A stretch of DNA of 50,897 nt, taken from Caballeronia catudaia (GTDB lineage: Bacteria; Pseudomonadota; Gammaproteobacteria; Burkholderiales; Burkholderiaceae). The stretch's first letter is position 1. Every line of letters begins with the position of its first letter. The position numbers were made by a program, and so were the translations under genes. The stretch spans positions 1 through 50,897 of the forward strand of contig NZ_FCOF02000046.1 of the NCBI RefSeq assembly GCF_001544755.2. The letters run 5' to 3'. Below, piece after piece: positions 1 to 7,830 of this stretch. Under the pieces are notes generated by a model. That model did no database searches and was not told where the DNA came from. It saw only the letters and a program-made list of their open reading frames with translations.

Positions 1-603
1 CAGCAAGTTCGCGAGACGCACCTTGCGGACCTGCCGGACTTGTATGCGGACATCAGCTCTGGCAATTTGCCCGCCGTGTCGTTCGTGAAGCCGGGCGGAC
101 TGCTCGACGGCCATCCGACATCGTCAAAATTTGGACTGTATGAGGCATTCGTCAGGAAGCTGGTCGATGCGGTAAAGAGCGATCCGAAGTTGTGGGCCAC
201 GACGGCGATCTTCATCACCACGGACGAGGGCGGCGGCTACTACGATTCAGGCTACATTCAGCCGGTCGATTTCTTCGGCGACGGCTCGCGTATCCCGATG
301 ATCGCTGTGTCGAAGTATTCGACCGGAGGGCGCATTTCCCACAGTTATGCCGATCACGCGTCGTTAGTAAAATTCATTGAGCGCAACTGGGGCCTGCCGG
401 CGATTACCGGACGCAGCCGCGATAATCTGCCTTACCCCGTCCAGCAGCGCGACAATCCATACGTGCCAGTGAACGCACCAGCGATCGGCGATCTGTTCGA
501 CCTTTTTGACTTCCATCGCGACGCTGACGACCATGAGCACGGCAACCGGCGGTCCCGCGATGAAGACGGAGACAACGGCGGTATGGGATGGTGGCCGTTT
601 TGA
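1..603 (+). CDS. Phosphoesterase family protein (phospholipase C / acid phosphatase type), 3' part only
   Basis: The reading frame is already open at base 1 and runs to the TGA at 601-603, so the gene begins upstream of the window; only about 200 C-terminal residues are seen. The fragment has the phosphoesterase (PF04185) hallmarks: TDEGGGYYD, which supplies metal-binding acids in this alkaline-phosphatase-like fold, then DHASLVKFIERNWGL near the end of the domain. Family members hydrolyse phosphate mono- or diesters and are usually exported; the signal peptide would lie outside the window. After the domain comes a short tail rich in Asp, His, Arg and Gly, probably disordered. The exact substrate (phosphatidylcholine or a phosphomonoester) cannot be told from this part. 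An interrupted hairpin with a T-run follows about 45 bases after the stop. Confidence 0.85.
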   Translation, partial: QQVRETHLADLPDLYADISSGNLPAVSFVKPGGLLDGHPTSSKFGLYEAFVRKLVDAVKSDPKLWATTAIFITTDEGGGYYDSGYIQPVDFFGDGSRIPMIAVSKYSTGGRISHSYADHASLVKFIERNWGLPAITGRSRDNLPYPVQQRDNPYVPVNAPAIGDLFDLFDFHRDADDHEHGNRRSRDEDGDNGGMGWWPF

Positions 604-1264
604 TCATCCCCCTGCCCGCTGACGCCCCTCGCGAGCAATGAAAACCCAGACAGCCGCGCTCTAAGTGGCGGTCTTTTTCTATTGAGGTGACTACGGGTGC
701 TCGGGCCAGGAAATCGTGATTTCGCCCTGCGAGATTTACGATTCCGCTATGGGCCAGAAGGGAAAGCCATGAACGGGCAGTTTACAAAACTTACGCCACC
801 TTCTCTTGTCAGGGCATCGAGATCAGGCATGTAAATACATCCGAATACAGTGGGCGGCCTCAATCTGAAGTGCAACACCTGTTTCGTACAAGGAGCTGCA
901 TGCACAAGAACTCCCGTGGCGCTCCTAGTTGCGAAGGCCTTGCTTCGAGGATCAACCGCGCGCGTTGCCCTCGTCGTTGCGATACCGGTCAGCGTGCTCC
1001 AGCGGGAACTGACTGACAAATCGAACGATTTCTGCCGTAGCGTCTAGTCCACGGAGGTCGGTATGCGTTCCGCCAGGATGCCCCCGACCAGCTGTGGCCA
1101 AGCCCGTGTACCAGCCACCGCTTGCCGAGCGATTTACCGTGGCCGTCTTGATCGACATGCCGCGTATAGCATGGTAGCCGTCGCCGCACTCAACGTGCGT
1201 TGACGTTGGCGTAATTGCGTCCTGCGGCTCACCTCGCAGTAGATGGCTCATCTAGTTGCGATTG
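604..1264. other. Long non-coding stretch after the phosphoesterase gene
   Basis: Apart from the hairpin at 648-679, I see no supported gene. Open frames here (for example 952-1251 on the - strand and 850-1047 on the + strand) lack a convincing ribosome binding site, and their translations match no family I recognise. No tRNA, repeat or CRISPR-like structure is visible. Confidence 0.5.
648..679 (+). terminator. Probable intrinsic terminator after the phosphoesterase gene
   Basis: AGAC at 648-651 pairs with GTCT at 671-674 and GCC at 653-655 with GGC at 667-669, with mismatches between the paired blocks. A T-rich run (673-679) follows. The position 45 bases after the phosphoesterase stop fits a terminator. 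The stem is imperfect, so this is a moderate call. Confidence 0.4.
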
Positions 1265-1375
1265 CTACTGCCGCTTGGACGCTTCCTTCTTCAGTTTCTT
1301 CGCTTCTTTCTTTTCCTTTGGCGTTTTAGTCGCGACCTTCTTTTCAGTCTTTTTGGCGTCTTGCGCTTTGCTCAT
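1265..1375 (-). CDS. Small lysine-rich basic protein, 36 aa
   Basis: This 36-residue protein starts MSKAQDAKKTEKK and is almost entirely Lys, Glu, Ala and Thr, with 14 or more lysines. The start at 1375 is chosen because a GGAG lies seven bases upstream and the whole low-complexity basic region follows it; a longer in-frame reading back to 1537 has no such site and an unrelated composition. Its charge suggests a nucleic-acid- or polyphosphate-binding role, or a disordered stress peptide, but no function can be assigned. It stands alone on the - strand, opposite the envelope-stress genes downstream. It is easily missed because it is below usual length cut-offs. Confidence 0.6.
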   Translation of the reverse strand: MSKAQDAKKTEKKVATKTPKEKKEAKKLKKEASKRQ

Positions 1376-1648
1376 GATGATTCTCCAATGCCACGGGGCG
1401 GCCGGCCAGCAAGAAAGCCTGCGCAAGCCGCGGGCCTGACGCGACGGAGCGCCAATGCACGCGCCGCCCGTAAAGCGAGCGATTCGAAAAGGCCAGTCCC
1501 TTGACGTATATACAGCGCTCCTCCGACGTTCATCCATTCAACCGACGACGGGCATGCCGATTCAGGTCGCGGAGATAGGCACATTCATTGCGCTTGAAAA
1601 GCGTCGCAGGCGCTCCCCTATCACTGCTTCACTGCTGGAGAAAATCCC

Positions 1649-2362
1649 GTGAAACTGCTAACCACTCGAGATGGTCTGCCCCGGCTGTCATGGGGCTCCA
1701 TTATCGCTGGCGTCATTCTTTCCATGATCGTCTACTTGACCATGAGTGTTCTTGGTACGGCCATTGGCGCGTCGCTGTTGTCGCCGATGTCCAAGCCGGA
1801 TCCGTTGCACGGGTTCGGGTTCGGGTCCGGGGTCTGGGTCATCGTCACCACGGTACTGGCGGTGTTTGTCGGCTCGTACTACGCAGGCCGCTGCGCCCCA
1901 GTGCTCGGATGGCTCCACGGCCTATTGTCCTGGGCGGTCATGACGCTGCTTGTCGTGTACGGCATGACCTCATTGATTACCGGCGCGGTGAGTACGGCAG
2001 GTAGTGTTGCGGCAACGACCGCGCAGGTCGGCGCGACCGCAGCCAACCAGTCGGGCACGAGCCCGTCGATGGTTGATACCGCCAAGCAGCAACTCCAGGC
2101 GGCCGTCGCCTCCGCAGCATCGGCCGCCTCCAGTCCGCAGGCCGAACAGACGGCGCGTGAAACGGCGGATGCCGCCGCGCGCGGCGTCGCGCGGGCGAGC
2201 TGGTATTCGTTTGCTGCTCTCATCGTAGGAGCCATCATTGCCATCGTCTCAGGGGGCGCCGGTTTTCGCCATCAGCCGCCATTTGAGGAAAGCGGTGGTA
2301 CGGCGACTGGTGACGGCACACCGGTCCGCAGCCGCGCAGTGCCCGGAGCCAGTCGTCTTTGA
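1649..2362 (+). CDS. Multi-pass inner-membrane protein, unknown function
   Basis: A 237-residue protein starting at GTG 1649, supported by GGAG eight bases upstream. Hydrophobic segments lie at about residues 15-45, 62-80, 87-112 and 185-207, so it is likely a four-helix inner-membrane protein. Between the third and fourth helices is a long Ala/Ser/Gln/Thr-rich stretch (about 115-180) that looks like a soluble, possibly helical loop. The family is common near DUF2382 and general-stress genes in Burkholderiales, and the same holds here: a DUF2382 gene follows after 59 bases. No catalytic motif is visible. A role in envelope stress is inferred from its neighbours only. Confidence 0.7.
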   Translation: MKLLTTRDGLPRLSWGSIIAGVILSMIVYLTMSVLGTAIGASLLSPMSKPDPLHGFGFGSGVWVIVTTVLAVFVGSYYAGRCAPVLGWLHGLLSWAVMTLLVVYGMTSLITGAVSTAGSVAATTAQVGATAANQSGTSPSMVDTAKQQLQAAVASAASAASSPQAEQTARETADAAARGVARASWYSFAALIVGAIIAIVSGGAGFRHQPPFEESGGTATGDGTPVRSRAVPGASRL

Positions 2363-2421
2363 GTGAACCCGAATTTCGACTGCCGGCGCTGTCCGGCCGT
2401 CGAGCACCTTAAGAGGAACCC

Positions 2422-2868
2422 ATGCGAGAGGTCGAGAATAGCGGCGCGATGCCAACGCCTGATTCATCCAGCGAAGTGCGCGTCGCGGCAGTGCGGGAAA
2501 ACATTGCGGTCGGAATCGAGACGGTGGAAACGGGTGCCGTTCGGGTGCGCAAGGTCGTCCATGAAGAAGAGCATCCTGTCTCGCTGCAACTTCGTAGTCA
2601 GAAGGTCGAGATTCAGCGCATACCCATCAACCGGCCGGTCGAAGAAAAAGAAGAGCCACGGCAGGAAGGCGATACCCTCGTCATCCCCGTCTACGAGTAT
2701 GTCCCAGTGGTCCGGATGCAGCTCACCTTGAAAGAAGAGGTGCGCGTCAAGACGACTGAAGCGCGAGACGACGTGACGTCTCGCGTGCTGACCAGCTCAG
2801 AAGAACTCGTCGTTGAGCGTCGCGACGGCCCGAACGGTCCATGGACAAAAGATCCCACCGTCGACTGA
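2422..2868 (+). CDS. DUF2382 (YsnF/AvaK-like) stress protein
   Basis: A 148-residue soluble protein with one DUF2382 domain at about residues 30-140. The typical family pattern is present: a basic/acidic alternating segment with IPVYEY in the middle and VVERRDG near the end. DUF2382 proteins are general-stress proteins in many bacteria; their biochemical activity is not established. The start is supported by GAGG a few bases upstream. It lies between the membrane protein and a larger protein carrying the same domain, so these genes probably form one stress-induced group. No signal peptide or membrane helix is visible. Confidence 0.8.
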   Translation: MREVENSGAMPTPDSSSEVRVAAVRENIAVGIETVETGAVRVRKVVHEEEHPVSLQLRSQKVEIQRIPINRPVEEKEEPRQEGDTLVIPVYEYVPVVRMQLTLKEEVRVKTTEARDDVTSRVLTSSEELVVERRDGPNGPWTKDPTVD

Positions 2869-2961
2869 ATTGACCAGAGGAAAAGCGGAACATTTATTGC
2901 AATACTAAGACTGCAAGACTGCAAGACATATTGGTCCTTTAACTTGTTCGGAGAACTTGAA

Positions 2962-3822
2962 ATGGTACAGACGATAATCGGCGTATTCGACTCGTTCGAA
3001 GACGCGCAGCGCGCTCAAACGCGACTTGAGTCGGAAGGCGTCGCCCGCACGGATATGGAAATTCATCGCTCGACTACCGGGGACATCTCGGCGACGAGCG
3101 GTGAGCCCACGGCCCGCTCTGTCACGAGTGAGGTCGCGGAGGACGGACGTCACGATGGACCCATCAGCGGCATCGAACACTTCTTCAAAAGACTGTTCGG
3201 CAGCGAAGACGAGCCTGAGGAAATCGGCCACTATCACGAAGCAGTTCGTCGAGGAGGCGCATTACTTTCCGTAGAAGTCAACGACGAAGCATCCGTGGAA
3301 CGGGTCCGGGACGCGCTGTACGCAGCAGGCGCGGTCGACATCGACTCGCGCGTCGCCCAGTGGCGCAGTAGCGGATATACAGGCTATGACAGCAACTCAC
3401 CCGCCTACACCGCAGACGAAATCGCAGCAGAACGTAAAGCTTTTCCGGTCGTCCAGGAAACGCTGGAGGTCGGCAAGCGCGAAGTGCACACGGGCGGCGT
3501 TCGCGTGTATTCCCGCGTGACGGAAACGCCGGTCAGCGAGTCAGTCAATCTGCGTGAAGAACGCGCGACCATTGAGCGCAGGGCCGTGGACCGACCGGCG
3601 ACCGCAGCCGATCTCAAGGAAGGCTCCGTTGAGATCCGCGAGACTCAAGAGCAGCCCGTGGTCGCCAAAACGGCGCGTGTCGTTGAAGAGGTGGTGGTGG
3701 GCAAGGAAGCGTCAACCCGGACCGAGACCGTCAAAGATACGGTCCGAGGCACCGAGGTAGACGTCGAAAGAACGGAGGGTGCGGACCCCGCCGTCAACCC
3801 GGTTAAGAAGCCGCCGCTTTGA
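2962..3822 (+). CDS. General stress protein: YflT-like domain fused to DUF2382
   Basis: A 286-residue protein starting at ATG 2962, chosen over the TTG at 2944 because CGGAG sits eight bases before it. The N-terminal part (about 1-125) resembles the heat-induced / 17-kDa general stress domain (YflT type, PF11181): it opens MVQTIIGVFDSFEDAQRA and ends in a second alpha/beta half around LLSVEVNDEASVERVRDAL. The C-terminal part (about 155-275) is a DUF2382 domain with the same charge pattern as the preceding gene. The two-domain form is common in Burkholderiales. Function is inferred as stress response. A hairpin with a T-run follows the stop. Confidence 0.8.
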   Translation: MVQTIIGVFDSFEDAQRAQTRLESEGVARTDMEIHRSTTGDISATSGEPTARSVTSEVAEDGRHDGPISGIEHFFKRLFGSEDEPEEIGHYHEAVRRGGALLSVEVNDEASVERVRDALYAAGAVDIDSRVAQWRSSGYTGYDSNSPAYTADEIAAERKAFPVVQETLEVGKREVHTGGVRVYSRVTETPVSESVNLREERATIERRAVDRPATAADLKEGSVEIRETQEQPVVAKTARVVEEVVVGKEASTRTETVKDTVRGTEVDVERTEGADPAVNPVKKPPL

Positions 3823-3832
3823 AACCGGTAAG

Positions 3833-3872
3833 TGGGGATGAGCACGAAACGGCCGCGCCGTCCCCCATTTTT
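3833..3872 (+). terminator. Intrinsic terminator after the YflT-DUF2382 gene
   Basis: A perfect inner stem, ACGGC at 3849-3853 with GCCGT at 3857-3861, is flanked by TGGGGA at 3833-3838, which can pair with the following TCCCCCA (one bulge). ATTTTTAT follows directly. It lies between the stop at 3822 and the next start at 3908, so the DUF883 gene probably has its own promoter or depends on read-through. Confidence 0.6.
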
Positions 3873-3907
3873 ATCGTCTACATCAGCGCTTGCGTTTGGA
3901 GGAAGCC

Positions 3908-4261
3908 ATGGCGAACACCGTGCACGAACCGGTCGACTCCCTGATCACGGAGAAGGCCGACACTCCCTATGAATTTCCGACCAGCGCCAACCACGGCGCG
4001 TCAGGAGGAGATACTCAACCGCCCGCGACTGCTGGGGACGGCAATCAACGCGAAGCTTCACAGTCTGGAAACAACCAGTCATCAGGCGACGACGCGCGCG
4101 CAAGTATGAAAAACAAGCTCTCCGACATGCAGGATACTGTCGCTAAGAACTACAGGCTTGCGACGGAGACGACCGACGACTTCGTGCATGACAACCCTTG
4201 GAAAGCCATCGCCATCGCTGCACTCGGAGGCGTGATCATTGGCATGCTGGTTTCGCGGTAG
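3908..4261 (+). CDS. DUF883 family protein (YqjD/ElaB-like), membrane-anchored
   Basis: A 117-residue protein starting at ATG 3908 with an unusually strong GGAGGAAG just upstream. The first 65 residues are polar and disordered. About 65-95 form a probable amphipathic coiled helix, and the end is a single membrane helix preceded by the family signature DNPWKAIAIA (about 95-116). In E. coli the relatives YqjD and ElaB anchor in the inner membrane by this C-terminal helix and bind ribosomes in stationary phase; the same role here is inferred from family. The gene ends the stress-gene block and converges on the etfA operon across a strong hairpin. Confidence 0.85.
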   Translation: MANTVHEPVDSLITEKADTPYEFPTSANHGASGGDTQPPATAGDGNQREASQSGNNQSSGDDARASMKNKLSDMQDTVAKNYRLATETTDDFVHDNPWKAIAIAALGGVIIGMLVSR

Positions 4262-4284
4262 TCAGAGGCGAACTGATGCAAAGG

Positions 4285-4314
4285 CCATGGCGAGCGACGT
4301 ATCGCTCGCCGTGG
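4285..4314. terminator. Bidirectional hairpin between DUF883 gene and etfA operon
   Basis: GGCGAGCGA (4289-4297) pairs perfectly with TCGCTCGCC (4302-4310) around the tetraloop CGTA. Flanking CCAT/GTGG extends the stem to 13 pairs including one G-T. It lies between two convergent genes and would act in either direction. There is no strong T-run on either side, so termination efficiency is uncertain. Confidence 0.55.
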
Positions 4315-4473
4315 CTGCAGAGCGGCGCTTTTCCCTCGCGCTTGGTTAATCGCTCGACGGTGATGAGCCAACGGTCGGCACGCGCCCCAAAAACAGACAG
4401 TGCTAACGCAAGCCAGCGCCAAAGCGTGGCGTCGTCGAGCAAGCTCAATCGGCGGCGATCTCTCGCGACGATT

Positions 4474-5421
4474 CTAGCCGTCGATCGCTCCGGTCAATTC
4501 TGGCGCGGCCGTAAAAAGATCACCGACGAGACCGTAGTCGGCGACACTGAAAATGGGCGCTTCCGGATCTTTGTTGATCGCGACGATCACTTTCGAGTCC
4601 TTCATGCCGGCGAGGTGCTGGATCGCACCCGAGATACCGACGGCCACATACAGTTGCGGCGCGACGATCTTGCCGGTTTGCCCGACCTGATAGTCGTTGG
4701 GCACGAAGCCCGCGTCGACGGCTGCACGCGATGCGCCCAGCGCCGCGTTCAGCTTGTCGGCCAGCGGTTCGAGCACCTTCGTGTAGTTCTCTCCGTTGCC
4801 CAGACCGCGGCCACCCGAGACGATGATCTTCGCCGACGTGAGTTCCGGACGATCCAGCTTCGTCACTTCACGGCCGACGAACTGCGAGAGGCCCGCGTCC
4901 GCTGCGGCTTCGATCTTCTCGACCGCTGCGCTGCCGCCTTCGGCTGCGACTGCATCGAAGCCGGTCGTGCGTACCGTGATGACCTTGATCGGGTCTTGAG
5001 ATTGCACCGTTGCAATTGCGTTGCCCGCGTAGATCGGGCGCTCGAACGTATCGGGCGAATCGACTGCCGTGATGTCGCTGATCTGTGCGACGTCGAGCTT
5101 CGCTGCGATACGCGGCGTGATGTTCTTGCCGTAAGCGGTCGCCGGCGCGAGGATGTGCGAATAGTCCTTCGCGATGTTCAGCACCGTCGCCTCGACGTTT
5201 TCCGCGACGCCTGCTGCGAGTTGCGGCGCGTCGGCCAGCAGGACTTTGCTGACGCCAGCGATCTTCGCTGCCGCATCGGCCGCAGCCTGCGCATTGTGAC
5301 CTGCGACCAGCACGTGAATATCGCCGCCGATCTTGTGCGCCGCTGCAATCGTGTTCAGCGTCGCTGCCTTGATCGAGGCGTTATCGTGTTCTGCCAATAC
5401 CAGGCTAACCAGATTCGTCAT
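4474..5421 (-). CDS. etfA: Electron transfer flavoprotein alpha subunit
   Basis: A 315-residue protein, normal length for EtfA/FixB. The N-terminal nucleotide-binding-like domain spans about 1-185. The C-terminal FAD domain includes SGGRGLG near 198, GQTGKIVAPQLYVAVGISG near 250 and INKDPEAPIFSVADYGLVGD near 285. EtfA and EtfB form a soluble heterodimer that takes electrons from acyl-CoA and related dehydrogenases and passes them to ETF-quinone oxidoreductase. It is the last gene of the - strand operon, 22 bases after etfB. Because an acyl-CoA dehydrogenase and an SdhA-like flavoprotein lie in the same operon, this pair is probably dedicated to this pathway, not the housekeeping copy. Confidence 0.95.
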   Translation of the reverse strand: MTNLVSLVLAEHDNASIKAATLNTIAAAHKIGGDIHVLVAGHNAQAAADAAAKIAGVSKVLLADAPQLAAGVAENVEATVLNIAKDYSHILAPATAYGKNITPRIAAKLDVAQISDITAVDSPDTFERPIYAGNAIATVQSQDPIKVITVRTTGFDAVAAEGGSAAVEKIEAAADAGLSQFVGREVTKLDRPELTSAKIIVSGGRGLGNGENYTKVLEPLADKLNAALGASRAAVDAGFVPNDYQVGQTGKIVAPQLYVAVGISGAIQHLAGMKDSKVIVAINKDPEAPIFSVADYGLVGDLFTAAPELTGAIDG

Positions 5422-5443
5422 CTTCCCTGTCTCCGCCTTCTAC

Positions 5444-6193
5444 TTAAATTACCTTCGCTTCGGTCTTTAGCTTCTCGACCAGCGTCTTTACGTCCGGCAC
5501 GGTCACGCCGGCGCAGCGCCTGGGCGGCTCGGCGACTTTCAGCGTCTTTAGACGCGGCGTGACATCGACGCCGAGGTCTTCGGGCTTGATCGTTTCGAGC
5601 GGCTTTTTTTTCGCCTTCATGATGTTCGGCAACGTCACGTAGCGCGGCTCGTTCAGGCGCAGATCTGTTGTGACCACGGCGGGAAGCGTCAGCGACAGCG
5701 TTTCAGCTCCGCCGTCCACTTCGCGCGACACTGTTGCCTTCCCGCCAGCCACAACCACCTTCGAAGCGAACGTCGCTTGCGGAAGGTTAGCCAAAGCGGC
5801 GAGCATCTGCCCGGTCTGGTTCGAGTCGTCGTCGATGGCCTGCTTGCCCAGCAACACCAGCGAAGGCTGTTCCCTGTCGACCAGGGCCTTCAGCAGTTTG
5901 GCGACGGCCAGAGGCTGCAGGTCTTCGGATGACTCGATCAACACAGCTCGATCCGCGCCTATCGCCAACGCCGTACGCAGCGTCTCTTGCGCCTGAGCTA
6001 CACCGCAAGAAACCGCCACCACCTCGCTCACCACGCCGGCTTCCTTCAACCGCACCGCTTCCTCAACCGCGATTTCATCGAACGGATTCATCGACATCTT
6101 CACGTTCACAACGTCGACACCCGTGCCGTCCGACTTGATCCGGACCTTCACGTTGTAGTCGACCACTCGCTTTACACTCACAAGCACTTTCAT
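5444..6193 (-). CDS. etfB: Electron transfer flavoprotein beta subunit
   Basis: A 249-residue EtfB/FixA protein. It opens MKVLVSVKRVVDYNVK, has NPFDEIAVEEAVRLKE at about 36-51, an AMP-binding stretch with DDDSNQTGQ at about 125-133, and the subunit signature LRLNEPRYVTLPNIMKAKKK at about 190-210. Its ATG overlaps the stop of the upstream GMC oxidoreductase gene (ATGA), with GGAG five bases upstream, so translation is likely coupled. With EtfA it forms the electron carrier for dehydrogenases encoded upstream. Confidence 0.95.
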   Translation of the reverse strand: MKVLVSVKRVVDYNVKVRIKSDGTGVDVVNVKMSMNPFDEIAVEEAVRLKEAGVVSEVVAVSCGVAQAQETLRTALAIGADRAVLIESSEDLQPLAVAKLLKALVDREQPSLVLLGKQAIDDDSNQTGQMLAALANLPQATFASKVVVAGGKATVSREVDGGAETLSLTLPAVVTTDLRLNEPRYVTLPNIMKAKKKPLETIKPEDLGVDVTPRLKTLKVAEPPRRCAGVTVPDVKTLVEKLKTEAKVI

Positions 6194-7830
6194 ACCGTCT
6201 CCTTGTCATGTGTCGAAGCCGCGCGCGCCGTCATCGGCGAACGGATAATGTCGGCCGCGCGCTCGGCCAGCATCAGCACCGTCGCATTGGTGTTGGTCGA
6301 GGTTATCGACGGCATCACCGAGCCGTCGACGATGCGCAGGCCGGTCGTTCCGCGCACCCGCAGTTCGGAGTCGACGACGCTCATTTCGTCCTCTCCCATC
6401 CGGCACGTGCCAACCGCGTGATACACAGTCGAGCCATTGTCACGCACGTATTGCAGTAACGCCTCATCGGTGTCCGCGTGACGGCCTGGTACGGTTTCGT
6501 CGACGATATAGCGGGCGATCTCGGGCTGCGCGAAGATCCGGCGGCCGATCTTGAGTCCTTCCACCATCGTGTTGCGGTCCAGTTCGCTGCTGAGGTATGA
6601 CGGTGCGATCGTCGGCGCTGCCGTGATCTCGCTGCTGGTGATGTGCACGTGCCCACGGCTTTCGGGGCGCATCTGCCAGACGCCGCAGGAGACACCGGGC
6701 TCCGACTCCAGCACCCCGATCCGTCCCTCGACGAAGCTGCCTGGCGCGATGACGAACTGCACGTCGGGCCGGGTTGCGAGCGATGTCTGTGCAAAGCCGC
6801 CGACGATCGCCGCGCTATACGTCAGTACGCCGGTGCCCGACACGACGTACCGCATCATCTCGCGCGCGAGCGCGAGTCCGTGCGAGCGCTCGTTCGCGGT
6901 ACCTGCACCCCGTACCCGATAGCCGAGCCGGACTACATAGTGATCCTGCATATTGTTGCCGACGCCCGGCAATGCGATGCGTGTTCGAATGCCCGCATTG
7001 TCGAGCACGTCCTTATCGCCGATGCCACTCATTTCGAGCAGCCTGGGCGTGCCGATCACGCCGGCGCTCAAAATCACTTCGCGCGTCGCGCGAAACTGCA
7101 TCGGAACGCCTGCGCTCGTCGTCGCATTGATGCCGCTCACGTGCGTGCCGTTCATTTCGAGCCCGGACACCTGGACGCCGGTCACCACCGTGAGATTCGG
7201 CCGCGCCATTGCGGGCCGCAGATAGCCGCGCGCTGCGCTGGACCGGCGACGTCCGTCGCGCGTTTGCTGGTAGTACCAGATCGACGGACCGCGCGTGTCG
7301 CTGTTCGGATCATCTACAAAATCGAGACCGGCCTTCTGGGCGGCTTGCACGACCGCACCACAAATCTCCGGCGGATTCTTCACCCGGCTGACCTGGATCG
7401 GACCGTGCGTGCCGCGTTGCGGACTGTTGCCCTCGGTCCACGTTTCGGAGCGGCAGTAGAACGGCAGACAGTTGCCGAAGCTCCAGCCCTTGGCGCCCGA
7501 CTGCTCCCAGCTATCGATATCCTCAGCAAACGGGCGGACATAAAGCAGGCCGTTGATCGCGCTGGACCCGCCGAGTCCGCGTCCGCGCGGAAACAGGATT
7601 GCACGGCCGCTGGTCTCGGCGTCGGCCCGCGTGCGATAGCGCCATGTCACGGTTGGATGATCGAGCAATCGCACGAAGCCGGCCGGTACGTGGATGAACG
7701 GGTGACGATCGCTCTCGCCGGCTTCGACCAGAATCACTTTGACGTTCGGATCTTCGGTCAGGCGGTTTGCGAGCACGCAACCCGCCGTCCCCGCGCCGAC
7801 GATAACGTAGTCCGTTTTGTACGATTTCAT
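6190..7830 (-). CDS. GMC family FAD-dependent alcohol oxidase/dehydrogenase
   Basis: A 546-residue glucose-methanol-choline family enzyme. It carries the N-terminal FAD-binding GAGTAG (12-17), the GMC signature around GRGLGGSSAINGLLYVRP, and the C-terminal active-site pair: His about 471 in VYHAVGTCRMG and Asn about 515 in TNTNATVLML. Family members oxidise primary or secondary alcohols to carbonyls; choline dehydrogenase (BetA) is the best-known bacterial relative. Here no betaine genes are nearby. It lies inside an operon with a CoA-transferase and an aldehyde dehydrogenase, so an alcohol or hydroxy-acid intermediate is more likely the substrate. It overlaps both neighbours by four bases. 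No signal peptide is seen; it is probably cytoplasmic or membrane-associated. Confidence 0.88.
   Translation of the reverse strand: MKSYKTDYVIVGAGTAGCVLANRLTEDPNVKVILVEAGESDRHPFIHVPAGFVRLLDHPTVTWRYRTRADAETSGRAILFPRGRGLGGSSAINGLLYVRPFAEDIDSWEQSGAKGWSFGNCLPFYCRSETWTEGNSPQRGTHGPIQVSRVKNPPEICGAVVQAAQKAGLDFVDDPNSDTRGPSIWYYQQTRDGRRRSSAARGYLRPAMARPNLTVVTGVQVSGLEMNGTHVSGINATTSAGVPMQFRATREVILSAGVIGTPRLLEMSGIGDKDVLDNAGIRTRIALPGVGNNMQDHYVVRLGYRVRGAGTANERSHGLALAREMMRYVVSGTGVLTYSAAIVGGFAQTSLATRPDVQFVIAPGSFVEGRIGVLESEPGVSCGVWQMRPESRGHVHITSSEITAAPTIAPSYLSSELDRNTMVEGLKIGRRIFAQPEIARYIVDETVPGRHADTDEALLQYVRDNGSTVYHAVGTCRMGEDEMSVVDSELRVRGTTGLRIVDGSVMPSITSTNTNATVLMLAERAADIIRSPMTARAASTHDKETV

Noticed and set aside
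952..1251. A 99-codon - strand reading that faintly resembles an OsmC-like start
   Set aside because: No ribosome binding site at either possible start, and the resemblance does not extend beyond a few residues.
4198..5562. A 454-codon open frame on the + strand
   Set aside because: It begins inside the DUF883 gene and runs antisense through etfA; no motif and no ribosome binding site.
6190..7830. Calling the first GMC enzyme choline dehydrogenase (betA)
   Set aside because: No betaine aldehyde dehydrogenase of BetB type, BetI regulator or choline transporter is adjacent; the operon context points elsewhere.
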